A stretch of 64,000 nt of DNA. Source: Anisakis pegreffii. Its lineage: Eukaryota > Nematoda > Chromadorea > Rhabditida > Anisakidae. Positions 1-15,374 of this stretch are shown here, in pieces. The notes beneath the pieces were generated by a model. It did not search any database. It was not told the DNA's origin and saw only the letters and a program-made list of their open reading frames with translations. The position numbers were made by a program, and so were the translations under genes. The stretch lies in contig JAPYMA010003041.1 of assembly GCA_035041965.1 (NCBI GenBank), positions 62,001 to 126,000 on the forward strand, written 5' to 3'. How positions within the stretch are numbered: the stretch's first letter is position 1; every line of letters begins with the position of its first letter.

Positions 1-3000
1 AAACTGAGTAAGCGACAACAGCAGTGGCGCAGAAGAAATATTGTCGATTAGAAATTAATTTATTCACATATTAAAAGTCGCTCGTTCGCTCGCTCTCTGA
101 GCAAGTAACCACAAAGCATGAAACAAGAAAAAGAGAGAATAGTGTTTGTGATCCATTCAATGCTAAATACTGAATCGAGCAATCGCTCGGTCGTTCGATT
201 GGTCAGCAGTCATTGTTGACGAAGTGAACGAAAATGCATTGGATTCATCATTGTTTGTGAATCGCAACAAATGTGAATTGTTTTCAAGTCCCAAGGATCG
301 TTGCGGACATCCCAATCTAGGTGGCCAATTCAGGCAGCTCTACTTAAAATATTATCCTGTAAAACTTGCTCCGACGATTTTGAAATGTGCTATTCCCTCT
401 TCGAGAAAACCCGCCGTCCTGTGAAGGCGCAGTCTATTGACAGGGAATGTTCTTTCACTTGTTCGTTCTTAAAATAATGTATTTGTAACCATTTTAGATT
501 GATGTCATACAAAGTGCTCTTTTTTTATTCCTCAAAATTGAGCCGTTGAGCAGCATCACGGAGTGTCTTTCTTAAGCTGATTTCTTTCTCGCCTTAATCG
601 CAGTCAAAGGCGCACGCACGTACACCCAAACGTCAAGGATGAATCAAATGCAACAATTGATATCTGATGACATTTTTCATCGAGTGAACGATGATGTTTG
701 TTCGTTCGATTTTAGTTATTTTTGAGGCATCGATCGTTCTTGTTGCGTTATAGATCGAAAAATCGCATGTGACATCATCATTATGGAATTAATTTTCTGG
801 TCGATGCAGAGCAAAAATCGTTGATTTCATCGCTTGTTTCCTTTAATTCAATCTGACATTTCGTATTTCACCAAAAAAAATTCTTTCTCTCATTTTTCTC
901 TGTAAAATTTTCAACTGATATCATATATTTCGGTTCATTAATATCAAAAACAATAGGGAGTCGCAGTACTGACTAAAGCAAGTCGATCTACTGCTGTGAA
1001 TGCGATTCGTAGACGATTCTCCGCCTCAAATACCCATCAAACCAGTATTTATGGGTACACTGTGTTGAACTATTTGAATATTCTGAGCTGAGCTTGACAG
1101 GGTGTCTCTGTTGTTGAATTGAACAAAATTGCTACTCAGCAAGAGAATGCAACTGAAATGCTGCAAAGCTGATTGTGAGTACTAAAAAGCAATCGTAACA
1201 TCAAGCGAGTGTATTCAAATGGCTTGTTGATGAATTTGAACTTATTCCTGTTTTTCGACAATTTCAATGAAATGGTCTTATGACTGAATACGATTCACAG
1301 CTGCGTAATGTTTTGTGTGATGGGTACCATGATAATAAAGCTTTTATGATGATGTATCATGCAAATAGAGACCGATATTTGTGTGAATGAAGAGTGTGCC
1401 TGGAATGCCATTTTTAAATGGCGCACTTTCTTGTTTGCGTTTGCATTCACATTTGATTTGTTCATATTTAGTTGATGACAGCGAGATTTTCTCATAAACA
1501 CCGAAAAATGTTTAGTGAACTGTTGCCGAAAGATCACTGTGAATGTTGACGACGACAACGAGTTAGTTGATGAAAGCAATTCATTATTTGCTAGGTGCTT
1601 GATGGGTGCGAAAGAGTTTTTGGTGGGGAAGTGAGTTGCTGAAAGCGGATGAAAAGAGCAACAAGATGAATCAGGTAAAAATTTTGCGCAAAAAAACTCA
1701 GTTGCCAGATGAAATCATTAATGACCGATTAACTGTCAACATTTAACGAGATTAATTCTTTGTTAGCAGAGCAAAATTAAAGGATATCTAAAGTCTAGTT
1801 GTTTGGGTGTGTGTTTGTGCGTTTTTTTTTTGTTCATCTTGAGAGGGGAGTGGTGGAAATTAGATTATTTTCTTGTGATGCATTCCTTAGTTGCATTCTA
1901 TGCAGCGAACTTTTATCGAAGCAATCAACCAATTTCAATGGGAATAAAGGATTTCAGTGAATATCAATGCATTCATCTAAATTTCGGTTCGTCTTAATTG
2001 AAAATGATTGATTGAATTAGCCACAATGAGGTTGAGTTTTTCTTCTCGTTTCAGAAAACACTCAAAATTATTTCATATCTTCCAAAACGATTCAAATATT
2101 TATTCTTGTCGATTGAATTTTGATTTTTGAGAATCAAACTTAACAGGTGAACAACGCACGGTTTGTGGTCTAAAAATTCATGTGTTATGATTTGCGTTTG
2201 TGCAGTCTTCGAATTAGAATGAATGTCAGCGATCAATGATCAAGGAGTCAGTGAATATGCAAAAAGAAGTCAATAAATGTGTTTTCATGACGGCCAATAA
2301 ATTAATTCGCTCGACTGAGCCTTTGTTTTTCCGTATAGGATAGCTGCATTCATACGTCACGCAGTATTTTGACGTTTGAAAACTCTGAGGATCCTTTTGT
2401 GACCACAACACCAAGATCATAAACGCTAGGTGTGATGAGTCGAAGTCAAGAGAAGCACGAGTTGGATTGGTTTGCAGATGCTTCGGGTTAGCTGGAATCA
2501 GAACAGAAAACAACTTTTATGACCTCAAATTTGCCTCGTCGCAAATATTTCCTCCTGCATTGTTGCTAGGCTTTTCGTTGAATGCACTGCGCATGCCTGT
2601 TCAAAACATCAGTGGACTCATTTTGCATTCATCTTCATCAACACAAAGAATGCACCTGCATCGGGAGCATGTGATATTTATGGTATGACATATGTTATTG
2701 CTCATATACACTGCGTCGTTATGAAATACGAAATGCTATGAGTAACGTCTAACACTGGAAAGTGATGATTAACATGTGTTTTGTTAAAAAGGGGAGTGAA
2801 TAACAATACATGATACTTTAAATGAGAGTAAATTGAGATATAAGGCTATTCAGATCGGGAAATGCATACATACTGACAAACATGATAGTGTTATAAAAAT
2901 TATATTAAATTTTGATTTATGAGCTACGGTTTGTGATGTTTTACATGTAAGTTCACTTGTTCATTCACATAATACACATACATCTCATCTCGCCTCATCA

Positions 3001-4521
3001 TCATCAAATCGTCCAATAAACAGCAGCACAAACTTCGTCGTTATGTAATTTCATTCGCGTTCTTTTTCTTCATCGCTCGTTGCTGATTCGTTTCATTCAT
3101 CCAATCCCATACATCGCCCATCCGTCATCATATGTGCAATCAAACGCCTTATCAACAATAACAATATTAGCATTAAATCACTGAGAGACCCTTCAGTCCT
3201 TCCATCCTTGATCCATACCGTCCTGACGAACAGTTTACTATTGCTACACTCTCATAACTTCCAATCATCCCAACTGATCGTGGTCTTATTTGAATCTCCG
3301 TTCACTTCGTGTGCAAATCATTCTTCATACCGTCTGGAATCTTTTTAGTCTTGAAAACATCTGTTCAAACCTACTTATTCGTGTAATCAATGACAATGAC
3401 CGCTCTACTTGGTAAGTGAAACATGACTTAATATATCAGAGTGAAATTTCGTCTGTAAAAATCCAACTCAATTACTAATAGCAATTAATCAAAGTAATCA
3501 AATGCATAAACCTAAAGGTGATGACATTCAAGGCTCAGTTGTATTCGCTTATCCAAGCAGTGTGTGTTGATTTCGGTTGATAGTATTCATTGAGCGCATG
3601 ACATTTTTGGAAAGAATATGATTAGCTCAATGAGGGCTGAATCGCCGTGCGCAGAATCGCTCTTCTCTTAGACTTTTGATCCAGTGCCTTCGGGCAGTTT
3701 GTCGTGTTGATTAATTCGATTACTCTTGTCCACTTTCGCATTTTTCCATCACTATGATAAGTTCGATGGCTTTTAGTCGCCATTAACAATTCAGCACGTA
3801 ACTGACTGAACATGAGTGAATCATAAAAAATTTCGAAATTCCTTACATGAATCATAAATTCACTGTTTACCAGTGAGTTGCAAGAAGAGAATTTTCTGAA
3901 GATGTTGAATTTTGTTATTGGTTGCAAACCCGCTCAATGTCACACATTTATTCGTCAAAGTCCATTGTGTGTCACTGACTGAGTAATATCATTTGCAAGC
4001 AGAAAGATCACAAGATCACAACGAAACTTCGTAATGAATGTTTGAGAAATCACAAAATGATTTTGACAATTAATTACAATTCCATCAGTTTTTCTTTGTG
4101 GTCATTGAAAATCACTTGTATATGAATTGAATTTCTCGCTTCGTTGAGCTCATTTGTGTGGTGAACTTTACGTGATCCGGCTCTTTAAAGGAACCGCTTG
4201 ATTTATGTGCCTCAGCATCTACGTCTACTTCTTGCATTGTTCAAATTACTTGCAAGTTCCGTGGGAACTCACTACTAGATCGTTGATAGTGATGCTCAAA
4301 ATTTAAAAGAGAAAGGATAAAATCACCATTCGGATAAACAGCTGATCAGTGTTTCGTTTGATTTGCGTTAAATGTTAAAAGTCATTTTCGAAATATTAAC
4401 TGTGAATTCGCTCGATTTTCATCTGTTGCACTTTCACTTCAATTCATCATCATGATAGGATTTACTCTTTCCTCAAAGTTCTCATAGAAACCATCAGCGT
4501 TCCAACGATATTCTCTTCCAG
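1..4521. other. Upstream intergenic region, no gene recognised
   Basis: Only short open frames without family motifs are present, and none joins into a convincing exon chain. The block is AT-rich with runs of simple C/G/T words near position 80. It ends in a polypyrimidine-AG acceptor (TCTTCCAG, AG at 4520-4521), 5 bases before the nuclear receptor ATG. That acceptor could serve a 5' UTR intron or a trans-spliced leader. A promoter for the receptor would lie in this block, but no core element could be assigned. Confidence 0.5.
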
Positions 4522-4526
4522 GAAAG

Positions 4527-7500
4527 ATGTCAAAGTTCGCGGATGCGTGCGTAGTCTGCGGTGATCGCTCAACCGGATACCATTATGAGGTATCAAGTTG
4601 TAATGGATGGTAATTTTTATGCGAAAGATATATATTCATTCGTTCGTTATTTACTTACTTCCTCGAAAGTACTCTCGGCTCACATCGAATAGTTGGACAA
4701 GCGTACAATGTGATTATGCTTGATTCATCTGATTTTTGATTCGTTAGAAATTTGTTTAGCATTCGTCAATAAATGCAGATTTTCTCGGATGCGATCAAAA
4801 ATGAATCTTAAGTGGGTTTCTAATTCGATGTTCGATGTTTCTGATTCTTTGAGTTCAGTAAACAAGTGCACCCTCATATCAAATTCCTGCGTTGAGAGCG
4901 CTTAAAGTGCATCGAACTTTATAGAAGTGAATATTTCCATTAATAGGCATTCACTTCACAGATGTGAAGCGTGTAAATGTCGCTTTGTGAACATGAAGCT
5001 TATTCATTTTCGTACCATGTGCCTAGTGTAGTAGTCGTTTTCAATCAGATTTTATCAAGCCAATATTACAAATTCAAAACATTTTTCAGCAAAACTTTCT
5101 TCCGACGTACAATCGTATCGCGTCGCACCTATAAGTGTCACAAAAATGGTAACTGCGTCTTCAACAAAGGTTATTTTTTGCGCCAACTTTTTCAGCAACT
5201 CATCAGTTAATGTCAATGTGATCATCACTCGTTTAATCATCTAATTTATTAAGAGATCGTTCTCTTCACTTCAGCAGTTGATATTTTTATGGATGAAAAT
5301 TCTGTCATTGCTGACACTGTCATTAATAGTCCGATTGCTCTAATGATTTGTATAACAGACAATTCGTTCAATTCATTTTTTTTTTGAATTCAACCATCGT
5401 TGACTTTAAGTAGAATTGTGTTTTTGCCTGAACACAATTGATTGTGTAGTGTAGTCGATTATTGAAGTGAGATGAAGTCCCATAATTTGAAAGCATACAT
5501 TAGATTTGATGGGTTCGTGCATCATGTCTAGAAAGTGCGTACTTGTTGTATGCATGGTTTCTATGGCTTACTAGATTCAGTCAAGATGTTTGATCTGTTC
5601 TCATTTCGTCGTTTTCTTATGAATTATTCGTCTGAAGCCCAACACATGCACACACATATATATGAGCACTCAGACACCCAAACAGTCCTTAATGAAACAT
5701 GCTGAAAACATTTTCACAACATTAAAACGGCACTGCCATTATTTAACGTCTCAGACATTTGAGCATTTTTCTCATTTAGAGAAAGAAAGGATTTTTAAAA
5801 TTCGTTCAAATACACTTCTCGGAATTTGTTATTCCATTTCCATCGTTGTTTACGATCACTTGGATTTGTACTTTAAATGAATTGAAGGGTTGAGATATTC
5901 TACTGAATAACAACTGACTGATTGCACTGACTAAAAATTAGAAATTCACGTCGAAAAAAATTCACATCAACAAACGGAGCGGAAGCAATCCCTTTCCAGC
6001 CACTACCTTATCTGTAGTTTAGTTTGATTAATCGAGTCAAATTGAATCCTCCCAATTCAAAAACAATATGTGAAGTTTATGAAAAAACAGTAATTTCATG
6101 CATTTGTAAGTTCATTCCTCTGGAAATCATTACATATTTCGAGTGTCTTTACCGATTCATTTGAAAGATTCTGAAACTAATTAACACTCAACGCAGTGAT
6201 TATTTAATACATCAAGAAGTAATCACTTACGTTTCATCTGTTTTCGTTATTTCCACGATGAGTTTTCCACGAAAATGTTTATGTAAAAGAGACGAATGCA
6301 CAAAACATCACATCGTATCAATGAGGTCGTTCACTGTAGTTTAATTGCTCTTTTATTCAAACATCTCAGAATGGTTTCACTACGACACATTACTCAACAA
6401 TTCAGCAAATGAATCATTGATGAGAAAGTGGGTACAATGATATTAGTTGATCAACGATCATGAATTCAGCCAAAAAAATGGCAATTTGTCTGTTGATGAG
6501 ATTCTATGCATTTGCTCTGTCGAAAATGTTTGATGAATTGTTCATTTCAAACGAGCTGATTGATTACTTCTGATTGCTTTTTGCAGACATCCGATGTGCT
6601 TGTCGTGCATGTCGTTTCGCAAAATGTATAGCGGTTGGTATGAATCCAAAAGGTAATTTTGATCTGTCAGTGTATCAGATTTAGTGCTGTAACTTCGTAT
6701 AAAAGTAAATCTAAGCGATTGGTCAAGCCGGACCACACCAAAAAAGCATGACATCAGATTCAAATGTAAACAAAATATTCTACAAATTTTCAGAAAGATT
6801 GTCATATTTTAACTGATATACGTGAAATTTTCGCACATCTCAAGCTTCAGTGCTCCAAAAAGTGTCACAAAATCTAGCAGCAACAATAAATTATTGTTTT
6901 CTAACTCAAACATCGTTTCAAAACCTATCGCCTCTATGGATTTTCATCGGGTGTCAAATTCAGCAATCCAGTGTAATCGCACCAGTCGTATTGCTTCACC
7001 AAGTAGTTATCCACCGCCGAGTCCACCTCAGGATCCTACAGCAGCCACCTCGTTGGCATACTCACTTTCGAACGCCACCGTAATCTGCAACGCCAATTCG
7101 GCTGTATCACTTGACGATAAAACACATCCAGCGCTTGCCGCATGTTCGAGTGCGTCAAGCAGTCCGAATTCAGAGCGAAGTGCCTATAAAAGAGCTTATA
7201 CAGTATCTGCACTCCTCGATCTACCGCAGTACGTTACCACACCTCTCTCAACCAAAGATAACCAAAGGTATGTATGTGTATGTACTCATTCATTCTCAAT
7301 AATCTCTTGAGAGCTTGTATTGCGTGAGTATAACTGACAGTCTGATATCCTAACTGCTAATGACCAAAAATCTGATATGTTCAGCAAAAAATATCCATCG
7401 AAATAAAGATATCTCTCCCGTTTAAACTATGTTTCACCACATTATTCCGAATGCAAGCGATCAGTGATCACAGTTTGAATCTTGTCATGCGAATGCAAAT

Positions 7501-10500
7501 GTAAATGGACTCCCTTGCATACGAAAATCTTGAGTGAAACATATAATCGTTGTCTTGGTGGCATGCCGAAAGAAAATCGTTTTCGGATGTTCAGTATTCG
7601 TCTGAATATTTTCTATAAATCATCGAGCAAGCAGCAGCAATCGAAAGCGAGCTAGCTGCATAAATAACGAATAAGCGATCAAAGAATACCAAACAACCAC
7701 CGTATCTATCAAAGCACGTTTATTGCTGATGCTGCTGCTTTTGCGTTTAGTGCTGCTACTGCTGACGATGCTGCTTCAGTGAAGAATAAGTCAAAAATAA
7801 AGCGCAGTTCTTAAATTTGTATTCGATGTATAATGTGTACCACATGTGTGTGTGTGTGTGATGCATGAACGCTGTTCGTTCTTAAATTTAATCGTTAGCG
7901 AAACTTCACTGAGAAAGGGCAACACCAAAAAAAGATTCGGCGAGGAAGCGGTGAACGAATGCGAATGGAATAAAAATCATCGTTGCGATTCTCAGAAGAT
8001 ATTCTCAGTCTTCATGTTTCAACGATGTTGAGAGACAGAAGACGGACGTTGACGATCATAATTGTAATGATATTGAGAATGCAAATTAGGTCATGTGAAA
8101 AGTGGTGCTTGGTGCTTAATGCTCGCACTCTCTGCTGCTTAAGTCCTCGTCTGATCTCTTCGAAATGCGATGATGATGATGATGATGATGATGTACCATC
8201 CTGTAGCAGCAGTACGATTCGTTCAAATCATCTCATCGTGAATCAGCTTGTGCAGTGGAAACACATTAAAGATCTACGGGATGAATCAATTGTATTGGCG
8301 AAGGGCAATAAATAATGAGCGAATGGAAAAAAATTGATGGAAATAACTATCGGCGACAAAACGAGGAGAGCGTCGAAAAAAAAATGAAAAAAGAATGTGC
8401 AATGAACATTAAGGAGATTGATCTCCGATGCCCAGATACGACAAATACATGTGCGTTTTGAACATTCGAATGCATTATCTCCTCAAACGAAATCAGAAAA
8501 AACGACTACGAGTACTGGTGTATAACATTAGTTGGTATTTATGTGGTCTAATTTTTGAATTCCTAACAACCCATGCCACACATGAGCAGTTATTATTGTG
8601 CCCGCACCTCCACAGCTCGTCCGTTACCACTCACTTTCATCCATTTCGTCCGGTTTCTTTCATCTCCTTTCCGCTCAACCTGCGATTAAATTCTCTGTTG
8701 CTCTCTTTTTCAGAGGAATCTGACAAAAAGTGGTTTCATGACAGCATCAATATCATATGAATCTAGAACACACATTTCTTGACACACAGTTACTGAAACG
8801 CTGAACATTGAACGCCTCAGTAATTTCCAGCTCGTTTGAGCGGTTCAAAGCTCTTTAATTTTTTTGTTGAATCCCATCAATGATGTTCGATGGATTGAGG
8901 CATGAATAAATGGGCGGATAGAATTTTCTCGGAATATTACACTGTTTTTTTTTGGGGCAACATCTCGTGTTCACATGGACATGTGACTGACTTTAATTTT
9001 CGTTGTAGTCTGATTTTTTTTTTGAATGATAGCGCGAGTGTGTTGGTGCTTTATGAAATGAAATGACGATCTTTCATCGTTGTGATATTGCTGCTGCTGC
9101 TATTGCTGTCATCTCGGTTCATTGCAAGCTGGATGGCTGCTATTTGGTTGTTCGATTGTGTGAGTCAGTCGAAAATCTGGTTCATTCAAGAATTCGACCC
9201 ACTGAAATGATAACCAACGCTTCAGTTTTATTTTTCAGAAAGTATTCGCAGTTTGCTTATAATAACTACCAGTCGATGAAAGACGCATCGTCGGATCTGT
9301 GTGAGGAAATGTCAAATAAACGAGCAAAAAGTGATCGATCTGATAAGGTTCGTTCATTCATCTAGAAAATTTCCTTCCAGTTTTTGTTGGCTGACCTGTT
9401 GACCATATCGATGAGAAGATAGATGCGTTCAACATCACTTAAACTATATGTTTTCAAGCAAATTGTGCAGGCCATAGACGAAATTTAGGTTTGATTATTT
9501 TGTGACTGTGACAAAGAAAGTTGACAGACGTTGAGAATTGAAATTTCGAAATGGCAAAAGAGAGACTAACGGTACGTAATGGGACGTATTTCAGATGATA
9601 ACTCGTCTGTTGAATCTTCAAGAAAATTTCTCAAAGCTTCGCTGTAGTAACTATACGGCAGTTGACTCAATGCTTGATTTGCTCACACGGCCGTGTGCTA
9701 TTGATCGCGCTAGCGATTACACGGTCAGTTACTGAATTTCTCTTTTCAGTGGACTGTAGTTATTCGTTTGTTGTGGTACTAGTGACTAGCTCTTCCCTCT
9801 CCTCATTTCTTCGAATTCCTTCTTTTCATTTGGAAAATTTCGATTCTTTCATTCGAACGTTTGCTGTCGAACGATTGCCAAAATTGTCTTATTATGTTGA
9901 AAAATAGAAACATACAATAAGTCAATGAAATTTTCTCTTATGTGACAAATGTTCACAACTTATGTGGAAATATTCAAATAAATTCTCTGTAGTCGTTTCG
10001 TCTCGGTATTTAACGGTCACGCTGAATCACCACTCCATGTTATGGTGGTCGATGGTGTTTGATTTGAAACCAAATTTTTGTTTGCTGTCTTAAAAGATGT
10101 CAAAAGATGGAAAGATTTTAATGGACTTGGTTTTTGAGATTGATTGATTGATTTTTGCTTCATTTAAAAATATTTACGATTGTCATTCGATATTGTGAAT
10201 AAATCACACCCTAATCGTTGATTAAAGATTTGTTTCTAGTGCGATTTTTCATTCTTTGTTTCTGTATTTCCTGAAAGAACACTGAAAGGAAAGTGCTTTA
10301 ATTAGCACTCTGATAGATGATAATTATCGTGTTATTTTTGATCCATCAAAACGAGAATTCCTTCCTTAGTTTCGTTGTAATTGCAGTTTCTCATTTTTCT
10401 TTCAGACAACTGAACAGAGCACAAATTCGGGATTGGGTGCAGTAGAGCAATTGAACCTGGATATTGCTTACACAGTTGAATATGCGAAATCGTTTGACGT

Positions 10501-13500
10501 CTTCATGAAAATGCCTCTCGAAGATAAGGTAATTGAACAACTGCAGCAAAATGTCGACTTTTCAGCCGTTTTCAACCCTAAGCACCCATGACGTTTTCTT
10601 GGAAATCGGATAAAAATTTTGAAATAAGCGAGAAAAATATCGCTTAGGCTTAGCTTTCATCCATGTAGTTTTTCCTCCTCTCAAAAAGAATCCATCAGTG
10701 AATATGTCGGTAAACGTTCACATATGCCTATAATTTTTCAAGCATAATTTGGCTTACTATTAGTGCATTGATCGATTACGTCGAGCTTTCGTGGAAATTC
10801 ATTTTCATTGAAGTCGCTCGCTGTTCAGCGTGCTCACTCTCTCAACTGAAAGCTTAAAAATCTCAACTTTTACAGTGTTTCTTACTGCGAGATGTTACAC
10901 TGGTAATATTGTTATTCGAGAACGCCTATCAATCATTCCTGAAGAAGGATTCAAGTGCTCCAGTGCTCATTACAATCATCAATTCTGATTCTGAGTAAGT
11001 CACTCATTACCGGTTGAAATCATTTAGTTGTTGCAGTTTTACTCGTGCTTTTTGTTGAGAAGCCAACTCTAGGTTGCTAGCAAACATTAATCACAGTTCA
11101 TTGGTTTATTTATGAAGTCTTTAGCGACTTTTTTCTCCCAGAATGAGAGTACTGTTCACATCTTGTGGTGTTCATGTAGACGGACATTTTATCATAGTGA
11201 TTTATTCACAACTTTAATTGTCTGAAAGTGCGAATGCGATTAATCATGCATCAGACTCTTCACAAAAACATTTCCAAGAAGCCAATTCTGTGATTTCAAA
11301 TTACCAAACCAAACAAACTCATTAACGAATGAGTGGATTCTGGTGTTTTTCATCATTATTCTTATTTAAAAAATTTTTTGAAGTGCTGAGATTGGATGAT
11401 CAAAATCGTATTCGGAATTAATTGTTTTTGAAAGGGACATATTTCGCATGATGCATTGGAATGCTCATCATGATGCATTGAAACTGAACTCTTCAGAGCA
11501 AACTCAACTTTTACACAAACAAAATGAAATTTCTCATTGATGAGTTAACTTTTCGTTGAGCAAATAAATTTCCTTTTTAAATGATGAATCCGAGCACATT
11601 TCTTTGAATTTGGTCGTTGGTTGAATGTACTTTTGTTTATTTTGAATTGACCACTTCTCGAGGACAAATTCACATTTGAAATTTCAACTAATTTGAATCT
11701 TAACAAAATGGGGAGTATCAAACAAAGCACTCATGACGATAACATAATGCGCTGAACACTTATGTTTAAATGCATTGACATTTGAGTCTCCAAGCATGAA
11801 TTCATTTCAATTACGGATAGCAATTCCAAAAAAAATGTTTTTATCAATTATTTTCGATCAAAAAATCGACGAAAGCAGCTTCGATCACTGGATGCAATTC
11901 AAATTTATTGAACATTGAACCTTGAGAGTTCTAATCTCTTATAGTGGATGAGAAACAATCGACTGAAATGACCATCCAATCTATTTGAAATTACATCCGA
12001 ACCACTATTTCTAGCGATTCAACGTCGATAGTAAAACGTATAACATCACTGCTACAACTGGCCACAGAGTCGTTGATACGAGTGGAGTTGGATCGCACCG
12101 AATACGTGCTTCTCAAAGCGATTGTGTTTCTACATGCAGGTATAACATAATTGCTTTCGTTTCATCAATTCCTGCTAACAAACAGAAATGAAAATGACAG
12201 CAACTGTGATCTCTAGTCATTTTAGAACATCAATAATGATAACGCTATCAATGTCTGTAGTCATGATAACGATGATGATGAGAAATTCTGGTGATTGCTC
12301 GTTTAGTTGGAGATTCGTGTAGAGAATTGAGAACGGAATGATTTTTCGTATGAATCAACTCTATTTCCCGTCATTATGTCCAAAGCAAATGCACATCCGA
12401 TGACACCACTGATCGTTCAATCACGATGATAACAGTGGTTGATAAAAAGTGATCTGTCGAATGAATAATCCGGCTTGCTTCCTAATCTGATAGAATTTCA
12501 ATGCGACATTTATAAAGTATTCTCATTTTACGATCTGCTTGAATAAATCAATGATACATTAATTTCGTTCAATCGAATTATTCTTTGAGTAATCTCAAAG
12601 TATCACGTCGCGTCACAGTCGCATTGCATGATGATTTCATAATTCAATGCAAGTGCATGATTTCATAATTTGATCACATCTTCCAATGCAGTTGATCTAC
12701 TTACTCAGTGACGTTTGCTATAAATTTTATGTCCACATAAGTGACGAAATATCGCATCATCCTCTAATGATCAATAGCAGTTATACAGATTTTCGATTCG
12801 ATTGTGCAACGCAGGATTCATTAGCATTGAAATTTTCTCATTCATCAACTGAGTTTTGTTATTTAATACCTGAATTAATCATCACTATCTTCTGAAAGCA
12901 AACACGTTCTAAAAATTTTATTGTTCATTTTTGCAGAATGTTTCGGTCTATCGAGCAAAACTTATAAGCAGTTGGTGGAAAGTCGTCAATTGGTGCTGGA
13001 TGCACTTTTTGATTACATGATGAGCACGTAAGTTTTTTACAACCGGTCGCTCCTAAAAACATACGATCATTTCCTGCTTTTTTCATCTATTTCGATCAAA
13101 ATTCGAATGCTTGTGATCTGTTTTCATGTTGCTTGACTGAGTTCTTTAATCATCTATTTCGATTCACCTTCATGTTCTGTTTACAACACATGCACTGATT
13201 CGATCGCGTACTATTTGCAAACAATATATCCAACTCAGCAAACATCATTTGTTCATGATCTTTAGTGATTACATTGATAAAGTGCATGACGTGTGTGTAC
13301 ATTGAAAAGCGTTTATGTGAAATAAACGTCTAGTGGCGGAGGCTTTAATCACCCAATCGCATTTAATGAAAAACAGCAAATAGTAATGATCAAGGATTAC
13401 TGAGAGGGCGTACTGATTGATTAATTGCGGTGATCAAACTCTCTTCTTCAGAGGGAACGTTTTCAACAATAATGAAAAAAGCGGAGCAGAGTGTAAATAA

Positions 13501-14074
13501 ATTTCTAAATATAAACGTCTGTAAATATTTCGAAATACAACCGCCTGATTAGTTTATATGCTTACAAAATTGGGGTGAATTAATTCAGACTTTCTGCAAT
13601 CTCACTTGAGAATTTTCATAAATTGTCTGTGAATGAGCAAATTTTGTGAAATCAGTATTGATACTCATGAAAGTCGTGTTAGAATGGAAATTTATCGAAT
13701 GAAAGCTGTTCACCTATAATATACATGGTCTCTGAAAATGATTCTGGTACTTAAATTACTTAAATTCAAGTACTTAGTTTGCTGAGTCTGAAGTAGAATT
13801 AGCAGGCCTGCGATCATTCATTTAGTTGCAACTAGCAGTGAGTAGCTTTAATCAATCCGTTGGTAGTTGATAAATGGGAATTAGATCAAAACATTAACAA
13901 TTGTGAATTTGAAGGTACGGTAAACAAGGACCAGTTAAGTACGGTAACGTTTTATCCGTATCATGGACACTCTTCAAGACAGCACAACGTTACAAGGAAA
14001 TGGTCGAGAAACTTCATGTGAGCGCACTCTCCGAAGAGATTCTCTCATCAACAATGCCCAATCGACTCATTTGA
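4527..14074 (+). CDS. Nematode nuclear hormone receptor (supplementary NHR type), 11 exons
   Basis: Ligand-regulated transcription factor acting in the nucleus. Deduced exons: 4527-4609, 5090-5169, 6587-6652, 6964-7267, 9239-9347, 9595-9723, 10406-10528, 10876-10994, 12015-12139, 12937-13027, 13915-14074 (462 aa, all phases consistent). The DNA-binding domain spans residues 8-82: first zinc module C8, C11, C25, C28; P-box CNGCKTFFRR; second module C44, C50, C60, C63; then GMNPKAIQ, the usual C-terminal extension. Residues about 83-200 form a Ser/Pro-rich hinge. Exons 6-11 carry the helical ligand-binding domain, with typical pieces such as LDIAYTVEYAKSF and KYGNVLS. The P-box is that of the HNF4-derived receptors expanded in nematodes. 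The acceptor of exon 4 (AAATTCAG) is chosen because it alone restores NPKAIQ and the downstream frame. The last acceptor (TTTGAAG) is weak but is the only in-frame choice. Ligand and target genes cannot be inferred. Confidence 0.9.
7845..7860. repeat. (TG)8 microsatellite
   Basis: Perfect TG dinucleotide run inside intron 4 of the nuclear receptor. Confidence 0.9.
8169..8193. repeat. (GAT)8 microsatellite
   Basis: Perfect GAT trinucleotide run inside intron 4 of the nuclear receptor. It produces a poly-Asp stretch in a spurious open frame there. Confidence 0.9.
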
Positions 14075-15307
14075 AGCTGACTGAATTACTCGACTTCGTT
14101 GTCTGTTGTCATCAATCATTCCTAATGCTTTTGATGTTATTGTACTAATCTATTGATTACCGTTTTTATTGCTTCTAACTCATTGATGCAACTCTTTTAA
14201 ACTTATTTTTATCACTATCATGATTCTTTGTTTATGGTACGTCCAATTGATATGACTCGATTAGTTCACTAATGAGAATTTCTTGTTATCAGAATAAGTT
14301 AATGTTTATGTTAGTCATTATCTTGAGTTTCATCTAAAACCATATTTGCATCTAATCACAATTGCTGTTAGTCATCATCCTAGGCGCCACATTTGTATCG
14401 CCATATTTCACTCATATATGTTGAATTCAATTTCTTGTTTGATTGATCATTTTATGGTTTTTTATGGAACTACAAATATCTCATTTTTGATTATCAGTTA
14501 CGCGTTTGTTCGTATGAACATAACTGCGAACAGATATTTGTACAGTTTATTATTTTGTATTGTATTCATTAGAATGTTTGATAATGACTTGTATTATGCA
14601 TTCATATCATTTTTTATACCGGTTCATGTGTTTGATAATAATCGAATTGTGATCCTCGAACGTTGAGGTAAACCGGTAGAAAGAGCGGACTGGTTCGTTC
14701 ATGTTTCATACGAACTGTTCGGATCTGTAATTCAGTTGTTTTGTGTATATATTTACTTGTGGATGATATACGGGTGCTGCTTGGATTCATCAATTGTAGT
14801 TTTCTTGTTGAGGTCAAGACGGAGAGTGACATGAGCATGAGCAGTCATGTCCGTTCTCATCAGTTGAAATTATCGCAAAAAAATGAGACTGCAATTGAAC
14901 AACATGGAAGTATTTCGATGAATGCGTTCAGTACCTGTATGTTCTTGTGTATTATAATACATATGTAAGTGTAAACAATATATGCAATATTCCAAGTTTC
15001 GATAGGATTGGCCAGGGAATTTTCTCGTTGTTTTATGGTATTCATTTGAAATCGCCGAAAAATTTCAAAAATTGAGAAGCGATGAAATCGAGCATTTTTT
15101 CATCTACTCGTTTTTGATTTCCAGTGAACGAATCCCAAGTATCTACGAATCACATGAGTCGAGGGTGTCTGTGAACAAAATGAAAATTTTCTTCGTTTTG
15201 TTAATCAATGCTAGCCGGCGAAATGATTTTACACGTGTAATGTTTGAGAATTTATGTATCTTTTCACGTATCTCTTTATCGTTGACCGAATTATATTGTT
15301 TTTAATG

Positions 15308-15374
15308 AATCGTTTGTTATGTATTCGATTGAAAATGTGTTTATTAAATGAAGGTGATCAAAACGCTTATGAAA
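15308..15374. repeat. 67-bp direct repeat, copy 1
   Basis: Identical over 67 bases to 16055-16121, same orientation, 747 bp apart. It begins AATCGTTTGTTATG and ends GCTTATGAAA. Sequence identity stops abruptly on both sides. Confidence 0.9.

Noticed and set aside
224..424. Short frame near the window start as a gene
   Set aside because: It has no ATG (starts with GTG), no motif and no splice partners.
6822..7310. A single long open frame as a separate 162-aa gene
   Set aside because: Its downstream part is exon 4 of the nuclear receptor. The part before 6964 is intron, because only the acceptor at 6963 gives the conserved NPKAIQ junction.
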